DNA from: Acidimicrobiia bacterium
GTDB lineage: Bacteria > Actinomycetota > Acidimicrobiia > Acidimicrobiales > Aldehydirespiratoraceae
DNA length: 13,224 nt
NCBI GenBank assembly: GCA_022824605.1
Contig: JAJDZO010000362.1
Span: 1 to 13,224, forward strand
Direction of reading: 5' to 3'
Program-made: the position numbers and the translations under genes
Notes under the pieces: generated by a model
The model's input: the letters and a program-made list of their open reading frames with translations, nothing else
The model's database searches: none
What the model was told of the DNA's origin: nothing
Part shown: one piece after another, positions 1 to 6,636 of the stretch
Layout: each line of letters starts with the position of its first letter
How positions within the stretch are numbered: position 1 is the stretch's first letter

Positions 1-1002
1 GCCGCCGAAGCTGAGGCGCTAGCGCAGGCCGAGGCCGAGGCTGCCGCCGAAGCTGAAGCCCAAGCCCAGGCCGAAGCCGAGGCTGCTGCCGAAGAGAAAG
101 CACAAGCCGACGCCGAAGCCCAAGCGGCTGCGGACAGGGCCGCAGAGGCCGAGCAAGCGCTTGCGGCCGCCGCAGCCGAAGCCGCAGGAACGGCCAGCCC
201 CGACGAAGTAGTCGAACTCGAGCGGCAGCTTGCCCAGGCTCAAGCCGAGTCCGAGGTAGCCGAAGCCGAAGCTCAAGCGCAGGCTGCAGCCGAGGCCGCG
301 GCAGCCGCTGAGGCCGCCGCCGCGGAGGAAGCCGCAGCCCAAGCGGCGATCGCCGAGGCCGAAGCGCGAGCCATTGCCGCCGAAGCCGAAGCCCTAGCCG
401 AGGAGGCCGCAGCCCGAGCAGCCGAAGCCCTAGTCGAGGAGGCCGCAGCCCGAGCAGCCGAAGCCGAAGCTGCCGCTGCCACCACCACTACAACCACGAC
501 AACGACCACCACTACTACTTCGACGACGACCACTACGACGACCACGACCACCGCCGCGCCTACGCCGGAGCCCGATCCGGAGATCGAGACCGATGTGCCC
601 GATCAGGACATGACCGATGTGCGCACCGGCGCCACCGTCAACCTGCGCGACTTCGTGGACGGTTCGACGCCGCTGCTTCTGTGGTTCTGGGCCCCGCATT
701 GACCGCTCTGTCGGCGTGATGCTGCGCCGGTCGGGCAGTTTGCTCGAGACAACAGCGACAGAGTGATCGTGATAGGCGTGGGCGGCTCCGACTCCCTCTC
801 CCAGGCCGAGAGCTTCGCCTCCACCCACGGCGGCCCGCCGAACATGCTGTGGAGCGAGTCATCCACTGCGTGGAGGCACTACAGATCCCGTAACCCCCAA
901 CTCGTGCTGCTCGACGGCGCCGGCGTGAAAGAGCTCGCGAGGGTCGACGGTTTCAACGAACGACGCCTCCAAGACGCCCTAGACGCCGCCACAACCTCCT
1001 AG
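1..1002 (+). CDS. Thioredoxin-like selenoprotein with Ala/Glu-rich and poly-Thr regions (5' partial, in-frame TGA read as Sec)
   Basis: The frame is open from the left edge, so the start lies outside the window; 333 residues are visible, numbered here from base 1. Residues 1-160 are almost all Ala, Glu, Gln and Arg (EAEA/EEAAARAA patterns), predicting a long helix or coiled coil. Residues 161-184 are 23 Thr and one Ser. A Pro/Asp/Glu spacer follows, then a thioredoxin fold of the TlpA/ResA type: a strand ending in LLLWFWAPH, then TGA at 700-702, then PLCRRDAAP, later a probable cis-Pro at residue 299 (NPQLVLLDG). The TGA occupies the first Cys of the expected CxxC, and the second Cys (residue 237) is present. 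All coding features continue after the TGA to a TAG at 1000-1002. I infer selenocysteine insertion, giving a redox UxxC site, probably extracytoplasmic. The alternative is a nonsense-mutated pseudogene or a sequencing error; the hairpin directly after the TGA argues against both. A start such as GTG 763 would miss the active site. Confidence 0.72.
388..459 (+). repeat. 36-bp direct tandem duplication inside the Ala/Glu-rich region
   Basis: Bases 388-423 and 424-459 are two adjacent 36-bp copies that differ at one base (gcc versus gtc). They encode EALAEEAAARAA and EALVEEAAARAA. The near identity points to a recent in-frame duplication, which suggests that the length of this helical region varies. 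Confidence 0.85.
703..738 (+). promoter_or_regulatory. Candidate bacterial SECIS hairpin following the UGA codon
   Basis: The bases directly after TGA 700-702 fold into one long stem-loop. The upper stem pairs 712-716 (CGGCG) with 725-729 (CGCCG). It is extended by wobble pairs 711/730 and 710/731, then 708/733, 707/734 (wobble), 706/735, 705/736 and 703/738, with mismatches at 709/732 and 704/737. The apical loop is TGATGCTG (717-724) with G at its second position. Bacterial SECIS elements are known to be stem-loops just 3' of the UGA with a G among the first loop bases. The loop begins 14 nt after the UGA, slightly closer than in E. coli fdhF. The fold was worked out by eye. Confidence 0.55.
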
Positions 1003-1056
1003 CACCCCCAGCGACCACGGCCCCAACCCCACTGCCGGTTCGGCGGTCGTGCCCCG

Positions 1057-1575
1057 TCAGCCGTGAAGCCTCTTGAGGATGTCCTTCATCAAGAGGACAA
1101 GATGCAAGGGATCGGATGGAGACGGCTCGAACTCGGGAACCAGGTGCCGATAGAAGTCCCGCGCATCTTCGGTCTCGGCATGAACCAGCAGCGCTCGACA
1201 ACCGATTTCTTGCCCAGCGCGAGCGGTCCGGCCAATCACATCGGCCAGCAGGCCAGCGCCGAGACCGCGGCCCTCGTGGTTCAGGGATACTCCCAGTCGG
1301 GCCAGTAGCACAACCGGCTGCGGGTATCGACCCGCTCCCTTGCGCAGCCTCACCGGTGCCTCCGCCAACGCGATGCTCGCCATGCACCACGCGTAGTAGG
1401 CCACCACCTCACGGTCATGTTCAGGCGTGACCACCAGCACCTTGCTGGTGCCAGTGGCGTGCGCTTGGCGGGCGTGGCGGATGAGCCACCGTGTCTGCGG
1501 CAAGGAGCGGCAGACGAAGTCGGAGAGGCCGTCCTCGGATGCGAGCAGGCGTGGCGGCAGGTACCCGAACGTCAC
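1057..1575 (-). CDS. GNAT-family acetyltransferase toxin (TacT/AtaT-like)
   Basis: The 172-residue protein has the layout of GNAT toxins that acetylate the amino group of aminoacyl-tRNA and so block translation. Visible features are a strand with VVAYYAWC (58-64), the core strand VVLLARLGVSL (88-98) followed by the acetyl-CoA loop RGLGAG (103-108), then ADVIGRT, the strand CRALLVHA (126-133) and EDARDFY, with Tyr142 in the position of the family's conserved C-terminal Tyr. The end, SPSDPLHLVLLMKDI, matches the usual TacT-like tail. Its ATG overlaps the stop codon of the upstream antitoxin by ATGA (1572-1575), so the two are translationally coupled. That context and the family pattern support a toxin rather than a metabolic acetyltransferase. 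The tRNA target is not visible in the sequence. The gene is convergent with the selenoprotein gene, with 54 bp between them. Confidence 0.88.
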   Translation of the reverse strand: MTFGYLPPRLLASEDGLSDFVCRSLPQTRWLIRHARQAHATGTSKVLVVTPEHDREVVAYYAWCMASIALAEAPVRLRKGAGRYPQPVVLLARLGVSLNHEGRGLGAGLLADVIGRTARAGQEIGCRALLVHAETEDARDFYRHLVPEFEPSPSDPLHLVLLMKDILKRLHG

Positions 1576-1859
1576 TCGCCAACGAAGGGCGACGGGCGAG
1601 CCATGAGTCGCGCCAGCCCGGGCAGGTCGCGGGCCGGACGCGCATTCAGATCCTCCCAGGCCTGCTGAGCGTCAGCATCCAGGACGAACACGCTGCGATC
1701 AGCCAACACCTCGTGCGCGGCCGTCCGCAAACTGGCAACCACGAACTCGGTGAGGCCAGTCCCGCAAGCCTCAACTGCGTCGTTGACGAGTTTGCGGTCC
1801 TGTGGTGTCATGCGGACTTCGAGCCGCTCGCTCCGGGTTCGACTCGGCGTAACGGGCAT
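1572..1859 (-). CDS. DUF1778 (TacA-like) ribbon-helix-helix antitoxin
   Basis: This is a 95-residue protein. Its N-terminal half, SERLEVRMTPQDRKLVNDAV then GLTEFVVASL, is a ribbon-helix-helix DNA-binding fold. The C-terminal half (FVLDADAQQAWEDLNARP, LPGLARLMARPSPF) matches the toxin-wrapping tail of DUF1778 antitoxins. It should neutralise the downstream GNAT toxin and repress its own operon. I chose ATG at 1859 because GGGAGGA precedes it by 6 nt; a longer frame reaching 1937 would begin with sequence unlike the family and would run through the operator. The tandem TACGGCC half-sites upstream are plausible binding sites for the RHH dimers. Confidence 0.88.
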   Translation of the reverse strand: MPVTPSRTRSERLEVRMTPQDRKLVNDAVEACGTGLTEFVVASLRTAAHEVLADRSVFVLDADAQQAWEDLNARPARDLPGLARLMARPSPFVGE

Positions 1860-1885
1860 GGCAGTTCCTCCCACTGCGGCATCTG

Positions 1886-1975
1886 TACGGCCATCATACG
1901 GCCACAACGTTTGACACGGCCACAGCCGTACCGGCACCGCTCATCTGATCGTACGGCTGGTCCGAGCCGTGTCAA
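1886..1975 (-). promoter_or_regulatory. Toxin-antitoxin promoter and candidate operator array
   Basis: On the minus strand, TTGACA (1975-1970) and TACGAT (1953-1948), 16 bp apart, form a good sigma-70-type promoter. A second -10-like TATGAT lies at 1898-1893. Around them, TACGGCC occurs at 1886-1892 and 1897-1903 (11 bp apart), TACGGCT at 1952-1958, and the inverted form AGCCGTA at 1924-1930. Short repeats near one helical turn apart are typical of RHH antitoxin operators. Binding is inferred, not shown. Confidence 0.55.
1911..1975. repeat. Nested inverted repeat, possible terminator of the Calx-beta gene
   Basis: The outer arms TTGACACGGC (1911-1920) and GCCGTGTCAA (1966-1975) are perfect complements. 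The inner arms CAGCCGTAC (1923-1931) and GTACGGCTG (1951-1959) are perfect as well. They enclose a 19-nt loop. The structure starts 3 nt after the Calx-beta stop codon in the minus direction, so it could fold as a strong RNA hairpin and end that transcript. No clear U-tract follows. Confidence 0.6.
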
Positions 1976-1978
1976 GGA

Positions 1979-4900
1979 CTAGGGAAGGGGGTTTATGTGC
2001 TGGGGGCGGTGGCGACGAAGAACGAGCGGTACGACTCGCAGTGTTGACTGCACGGTGTTGTCATCAATGTGTTGGGGCGTGTACTGCCGACGTCGGGCGC
2101 CTAGGAACAGCCAGGCCATCGAGGCCGCTATCACGAGGATCAGCATGAGCGGCACGATGGGAGCCACCCCGGCGCTGGGCGCGGTGCTGGTCTCATCGGC
2201 AAGCGGGGCCGGCAGGACGTCTTGGCTGTCGGTGGACGCATCGGGTTCGTCGCTTGCGACGGCAGCGTCGGTCGCTGGATCGACCACGCGTAGCTGGGGA
2301 CCGAGCTCTTGAGTGACCGCAGCCGGGGTGAGTTCACCCAGGTCGCCGCCACCTCCGCTGGGCACCGCAAGCGGAGCAGCGTCCACGGACTCGGGCGGCA
2401 GGGTCGTAGGCGGCGGGGTGGCGGTTTGTGACGTCTGTGCCCCGGCGGGTCCGTCGTTGTCGGCGACGGTCACGAACACCGTGAAGGGTTCGCCCACCTG
2501 ATAGCCGACACCGGACTCGACCGTGAGATAGACGGCGCCGTCGGGCTCATCGGCGCTGCCGTCGAGGGTGGGAACCCTGTAGGTGACGCTGGTCTGACCG
2601 GCCGGCAACAAGGTGGTCTTGGTGCCCCGGTCGCGGCTGGCCACGAAGTTGCCGTTGCGGGCCACGATCACCGTCACGGTCAGGTCGGTGTCGGGCGCCC
2701 GGTTGGCGATGATCGTGAACACCGCGTCCTCGCCCTCGGTGACGCCCGCGCCGGCGGCCACTTCCAGCGTCAGCGGCCCCGTCGGAGCGGGCACCTCCGG
2801 GGCGCCCTCTGACTGGCCTGGGGAGCCTGCGGACGTATCCGGTGATGAGTCGACGCCCGAACCTGGGGTGCCACTGTCTCCCGAGGAGCCAGTGCCGCCG
2901 CCGGGCGAGGAACCGTCGTCGTCGGTGTTCTCGGGGGCCGTCGTGGTGGTAGTAGTAGTCGTCGTCGTCGTGGTGGTGGTACTCGTCGTGGTGGTTGTAG
3001 TGGTTCTGGGGTTGTTGTACGAGCGCGGTCGCGATCCGGTGTTACGCGGTCCGGGTGAGCGGGGCCGGCTCGGCTGCGCCGCGTCGTTGTCTCTGACCGT
3101 CACAATCACAGCCCTCGCCTGGCTGCGGTTGTAGGCGCTGCCTGCTAGCAGTGAGGCGGTGATGGTGCCGTCGGGCTCGTCCCTTGCGTCGTCGACGGTT
3201 GAGACGGTGACGCTGGTCGAAGCGCCGGAGACCGTGATGTCGCGTATTCCGATCTGGCCTGCGGGTGTGAAGCCGCCAGACTCCGCGATGTATAGCTGCA
3301 CGGTCACAGGAGACGACGGAGCGGGACTGGCTGTAATGGTGAAGCTGGCGGGCGCTCCCTCGGTGATGCTGGACGCGGCAGCGGTGATCGTGAGGGTAGG
3401 TGCTACAGACGGCGGGGCCGTGGTCGTCGTTGTGGTTGTCGTCGTCGTCGTGGGAGTGGTCGGTGTCGGATCGTCGTTGTCCTTGACCGGGATTTGCACA
3501 CTGGAGGGGCTGCCTCTGTCGTACGCGTCCTGGGTGAGGATCGTGGCCGTCACCCATCCGTCATCCTCGTCAGTGTTGTCGTTAACGGTGTTGATCAGGA
3601 GAATCGTGGCGAGTTCACCGGCTGCGATCACCACATTGTGAGTGGTGACGTCACTCGCTGCGATGAAGTCGCCGCTCTGCGTGACCCGAACCTTCACCGT
3701 CAAGTCGCTCTTTACGGCACGCGCCGCACGCACCAAGAACGACGCAGCTTCGCCCTCAGTCACGCTGGTCGCCCGGCGCGTGATGGACACCGAGGGCTTC
3801 GTCGACGCTGGCGGGTCGTCGTCGGTGACCGCAGTGGTGGCTGTCGAGGTGCTGGCGACGGTATAGCCGTTACCGGTCTTGACGGTGGCGGTGACAGATC
3901 CATCGGACTCGTCGACGGTGTCGTTGTCGGTGGTGACGGTGTAGGAGCCCGTGCCTGAAGTACCGACCGAGACCGTCTTGTCGCCCGTGCCGCCGGACGT
4001 CACGAAGTCCCCCGATTGGGTGATCCCCAACGTCACGGAAATTGCGCTGTGTGGCACAGGGCTGGCGGTAAGGGTGAACACCACATCGCCGCCCTCAGCA
4101 ACCGTCGCGCCCTGAGCGGTAACGGTCACCACAGGCACATCGTCGTCGGTGACGTCGATGGTGGCCGTCGACGGAGTACCGACCGTGTAGGCGGCGTCGG
4201 TGCTGACGGTGGCGGTGACGCTGCCGTCGGCTTCGTCAACAGTGTCATTGACTGTGGGGATCGTGAGCGTTTTGGTAGTCGTGTTGGCCGCGATCACCAC
4301 GTCGTGAGTCGCCACGTTGCTCGACGCGATGTAGTTGCCGCTCTGGGTGACCGCAACCTTCGCCGTCAACGCGCTCGACTGCGCCGTGCTCACAGACACC
4401 GTGAACACCGCATCAGTGCCCTCAGTGATGCTGGAGGGCGACTGGCGCCTCACCGTGACGGCAGGTATCACGTCGTTGTCGGCCACCGCGACGCTATCCG
4501 TGTTTGGCGTTCCGAGCGTGTAACCCGTGCCACTCGCGATGGTGGCCGTAATGGTGCCGTCCGGCTCGTCGATGGTGTCATCCTCAGTCGCGACGCTGAA
4601 CGTCGCCGTCTTGGAGCCCTTCGCGAGGAACACCGTGGGTATGGTGCCGCTCACGAAGCTCCCGGAGTCCTTGACCTCCACCTTGATTTTCCGCCGAGAT
4701 CCGGGAGCTTTGTCGGCGGTCACAGTGAACCTGGCGGTGCCGCCCTCGGTGATGTCCGAACCGCCGCTGATCGTCACTTCAACCGGGGTGAACTCAATGG
4801 GCTCCACGTGCGCCGAATCGTTCTGACCACCCTGCTTGTCGTAGGTATAGCCTTCCCCGCTGGACACCCCAACGGTGACATACCCAGTGGACGGATACCC

Positions 4901-5278
4901 GTCACCGCCATCGGGTGCTATGGCGGCGGTGTTCTGGAGCACGAACGTGTACTTGACGGTATTCTGGTTGGCCGGAAAGTTGATCGTTTTGCTCTCGAGC
5001 TTGGTGGTCGGTACAAGTCCGACGTTCGTGGGATCCTCCGCGACCCAGTGGTTCACTGTTAGAGCACTGGTCGGGGCTGGATTCGCCGTGAACGTGACCG
5101 TAACCGTCTGGCCCTCATAGTACGTCGGCTGGTTCAACGCGATGGAGATCACTGGCTTCGCATTCGCCGCGGTGGCCTCGCTGCGAGCGACCGTCGCCAG
5201 CGCGGCCACGAGCGCGAGCAGCACGAACGACATCACGGCGCGCCGCGGTCCATTGCTTACCGGTCTACTCAATGTCAC
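1979..5278 (-). CDS. Secreted Calx-beta repeat surface protein with poly-Thr linkers and C-terminal membrane anchor
   Basis: From GTG 5278 the product is 1,099 residues. A signal peptide (RR at 12-13, hydrophobic FVLLALVAALATVA, cleavage near ANA) is followed by seven Calx-beta-type repeats at about 42-165, 166-268, 274-380, 383-488, 496-602, 628-732 and 836-942. The typical repeat has an xTEG opening, a DExDG turn and a VxDND/DDD end, acidic positions that bind Ca2+ in this family; the first repeat is the most divergent. Poly-Thr linkers lie at 607-620 and 759-780, the second followed by a Gly/Ser/Asp-rich stretch. One membrane helix near 1040-1060 (VPLMLILVIAASMAWLFLG) is followed by RRR and a basic tail. 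It probably projects from the cell surface for adhesion or matrix contact; the ligand is unknown. The start at 5278 has GGAG 9 nt upstream; an ATG at 5386 would add a Cys-rich leader unlike a signal peptide. The gene is divergent from pstS. Confidence 0.85.
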   Translation of the reverse strand: MTLSRPVSNGPRRAVMSFVLLALVAALATVARSEATAANAKPVISIALNQPTYYEGQTVTVTFTANPAPTSALTVNHWVAEDPTNVGLVPTTKLESKTINFPANQNTVKYTFVLQNTAAIAPDGGDGYPSTGYVTVGVSSGEGYTYDKQGGQNDSAHVEPIEFTPVEVTISGGSDITEGGTARFTVTADKAPGSRRKIKVEVKDSGSFVSGTIPTVFLAKGSKTATFSVATEDDTIDEPDGTITATIASGTGYTLGTPNTDSVAVADNDVIPAVTVRRQSPSSITEGTDAVFTVSVSTAQSSALTAKVAVTQSGNYIASSNVATHDVVIAANTTTKTLTIPTVNDTVDEADGSVTATVSTDAAYTVGTPSTATIDVTDDDVPVVTVTAQGATVAEGGDVVFTLTASPVPHSAISVTLGITQSGDFVTSGGTGDKTVSVGTSGTGSYTVTTDNDTVDESDGSVTATVKTGNGYTVASTSTATTAVTDDDPPASTKPSVSITRRATSVTEGEAASFLVRAARAVKSDLTVKVRVTQSGDFIAASDVTTHNVVIAAGELATILLINTVNDNTDEDDGWVTATILTQDAYDRGSPSSVQIPVKDNDDPTPTTPTTTTTTTTTTTAPPSVAPTLTITAAASSITEGAPASFTITASPAPSSPVTVQLYIAESGGFTPAGQIGIRDITVSGASTSVTVSTVDDARDEPDGTITASLLAGSAYNRSQARAVIVTVRDNDAAQPSRPRSPGPRNTGSRPRSYNNPRTTTTTTTSTTTTTTTTTTTTTTAPENTDDDGSSPGGGTGSSGDSGTPGSGVDSSPDTSAGSPGQSEGAPEVPAPTGPLTLEVAAGAGVTEGEDAVFTIIANRAPDTDLTVTVIVARNGNFVASRDRGTKTTLLPAGQTSVTYRVPTLDGSADEPDGAVYLTVESGVGYQVGEPFTVFVTVADNDGPAGAQTSQTATPPPTTLPPESVDAAPLAVPSGGGGDLGELTPAAVTQELGPQLRVVDPATDAAVASDEPDASTDSQDVLPAPLADETSTAPSAGVAPIVPLMLILVIAASMAWLFLGARRRQYTPQHIDDNTVQSTLRVVPLVLRRHRPQHINPLP

Positions 5279-5430
5279 GGGACAGAACTCCGGGTCTGGG
5301 CAGCCGACTCGGTGACGGCAGCACGCGCAGGGGCAGATACTACGACACTTATCCACAGCCTCGGCGGATGCTCTCCGGTGCATCAACCTGCGCTTGGGAT
5401 CGTTCCGCTATCGCTCGCCACGCTGCAAGT

Positions 5431-5473
5431 GTTCACTTTGCGTTCACCGGCATTCATTCGGGGTTCACGGGCT
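5431..5473 (+). promoter_or_regulatory. Pho box: four PhoP direct-repeat units upstream of pstS
   Basis: Four units begin at 5431 (GTTCACTTTGC), 5442 (GTTCACCGGCA), 5452 (ATTCATTCGG) and 5463 (GTTCACGGGCT), at steps of 11, 10 and 11 bp. Three share GTTCAC exactly. Actinobacterial PHO boxes are known as 11-bp direct repeats of the form G(G/T)TCAYYY. This predicts activation of the pst operon by a PhoP/RegX3-type regulator under phosphate limitation. The array lies between divergent genes, so it could also affect the Calx-beta gene. Confidence 0.8.
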
Positions 5474-5505
5474 TGCGGGGCTTCCGCTACCCGGGCTGAT
5501 CTAGC

Positions 5506-6585
5506 TTGCGTGCAGACCGCAGCAGACACGCCGCGGCCCGAAGGAAGGACAAGCAAATTCACACTGCAAAGAAGCAATTGCACACCGCAAGGCTTCGGCT
5601 CCTACGGCCGGCGGCGACGCTTGCGGCGCTGTCGCTGGCAGCTGCCGCTTGTGGCGGCAGCGACCAGAACGAGGAGACCGCCTCGGACTCAGCACCCGCA
5701 ACCGCATCGGTGTCGGGGTCGGTGAACATCTCTGGCTCGTCGACGGTGGAGCCGATCTCGACCCGGGTGGCGGAACTGTTCGAGGACACCACCCCTGATG
5801 TGTCGGTGAACGTGGACGGTCCCGGCACCGGCGACGGTTTCAAGCTGTTCTGCGCAGGCGAGACCGACATCTCAGACGCCTCACGCCAGATCAAGCCCGC
5901 AGAGAAGGACGACTGCTTCGCAAACGGCGTCACCAACATCGTGGAACTCAAGGTCGGCATCGACGGCATCGCGGTGATGACCAACGCCGGCAACGACGCC
6001 GTCGAATGCCTCAGCTTCCATCAGCTCTTCGACCTCATCGGCCCCAACGGAGAAGGCACCAGCACCTGGGCCGAAGCCTCCGCGGGCCTGCCCGACGCAC
6101 CGCTGGACATTTTCGGCCCCGGCGAAGAGTCGGGCACCTTCGACTCGTTCGTCGAGATCGTGATCGAGCACCTCGCCGAAGAAGCCGGCGTCGAAGCCAC
6201 CACCCGCACCGACTACAGCCCCTCAGGCGACGACAACGTGATCCTGCAGGGCATCCAGTCCATAGACACCAGCCTTGGCTGGGTGGGCTTCGCCTTCGCC
6301 ACCAACGCGCAAGGCGTGAAGCTGCTCGAAGTCGACGGCGGCGACGGCTGCGTGGCACCCACCGCCGACACCATCGCCTCCAACGAATACCCCGTCAGCC
6401 GGGACCTGTGGATCTACGTCAACGCGGACGCAGCCGCCGCCAATCCCGCCCTGGTCGCCTACGTCGACTTCTACGTCTCCGACGCCCTCAGCCAAGCCGT
6501 CAGCGAAGTGGGCTACGTACCCCTCACCGACGCAGCCCGCACCGAGACCGCCGACCGCTGGCACAGCCGTACCCTCCTCAGCTGA
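5506..6585 (+). CDS. pstS: Phosphate ABC transporter substrate-binding lipoprotein PstS
   Basis: It binds phosphate outside the membrane and delivers it to PstC/PstA. Numbered from TTG 5506, a lipoprotein signal ends at LAAAAC with Cys49. Phosphate-binding segments follow: SGSSTVEP (76-83), GPGTGDGF (105-112), DISDASRQIK (121-130), GPGEESGTFDSF (204-215) and YSPSGDDN. The mature length is normal for the family. It is the first gene of the pst cluster, behind the Pho box. The start is uncertain: no in-frame ATG or GTG exists before the lipobox. I give the most upstream TTG as the boundary. The only good ribosome-binding sequence, AAGGAAGGA (5541-5549), sits 7 nt before an ATT at 5557, and another TTG at 5578 would give an ideal 24-residue signal peptide. 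The true N terminus is probably one of these two. The function is secure. Confidence 0.93.
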   Translation: MRADRSRHAAARRKDKQIHTAKKQLHTARLRLLRPAATLAALSLAAAACGGSDQNEETASDSAPATASVSGSVNISGSSTVEPISTRVAELFEDTTPDVSVNVDGPGTGDGFKLFCAGETDISDASRQIKPAEKDDCFANGVTNIVELKVGIDGIAVMTNAGNDAVECLSFHQLFDLIGPNGEGTSTWAEASAGLPDAPLDIFGPGEESGTFDSFVEIVIEHLAEEAGVEATTRTDYSPSGDDNVILQGIQSIDTSLGWVGFAFATNAQGVKLLEVDGGDGCVAPTADTIASNEYPVSRDLWIYVNADAAAANPALVAYVDFYVSDALSQAVSEVGYVPLTDAARTETADRWHSRTLLS

Positions 6586-6636
6586 CACGGCGACGGCCCG
6601 CCCCGCAGTCCTCCCACCGAAGGCCCCTCCCAATAC

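Noticed and set aside
273..551. Minus-strand frame with long poly-Val and poly-Ala runs
   Set aside because: It is the complement of the poly-Thr and Ala/Glu codons of the + strand gene.
763..1002. Separate small gene starting at GTG 763
   Set aside because: It is the C-terminal half of the thioredoxin fold and lacks its active-site strand. It makes sense only as the continuation of the frame through the TGA.
1003..1056. Terminator between the convergent selenoprotein and toxin genes
   Set aside because: Only short pairings such as GCCGGTTCGGC are visible, with no T-run on either side. The evidence is too weak to call.
1911..1975. Inverted repeat as insertion-sequence ends or an attachment site
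   Set aside because: The arms enclose only 19-45 bp with no transposase or integrase nearby, and the promoter and operator motifs inside them explain the structure better.
3400..3470. Trinucleotide microsatellite as a non-coding repeat element
   Set aside because: The GTC/GTG-rich tract is the complement of mixed Thr codons in a poly-Thr linker. The codons vary, so it is protein-level repetition, not a pure microsatellite.
4016..5062. 348-codon + strand frame inside the Calx-beta gene
   Set aside because: It is antisense to repeated Calx-beta coding sequence, rich in His/Arg/Gly, with no recognisable domain.
5349..5357. Perfect DnaA box TTATCCACA and possible replication origin
   Set aside because: A single 9-mer is expected by chance in windows of this size. 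There is no cluster, no AT-rich unwinding region and no dnaA/dnaN genes.
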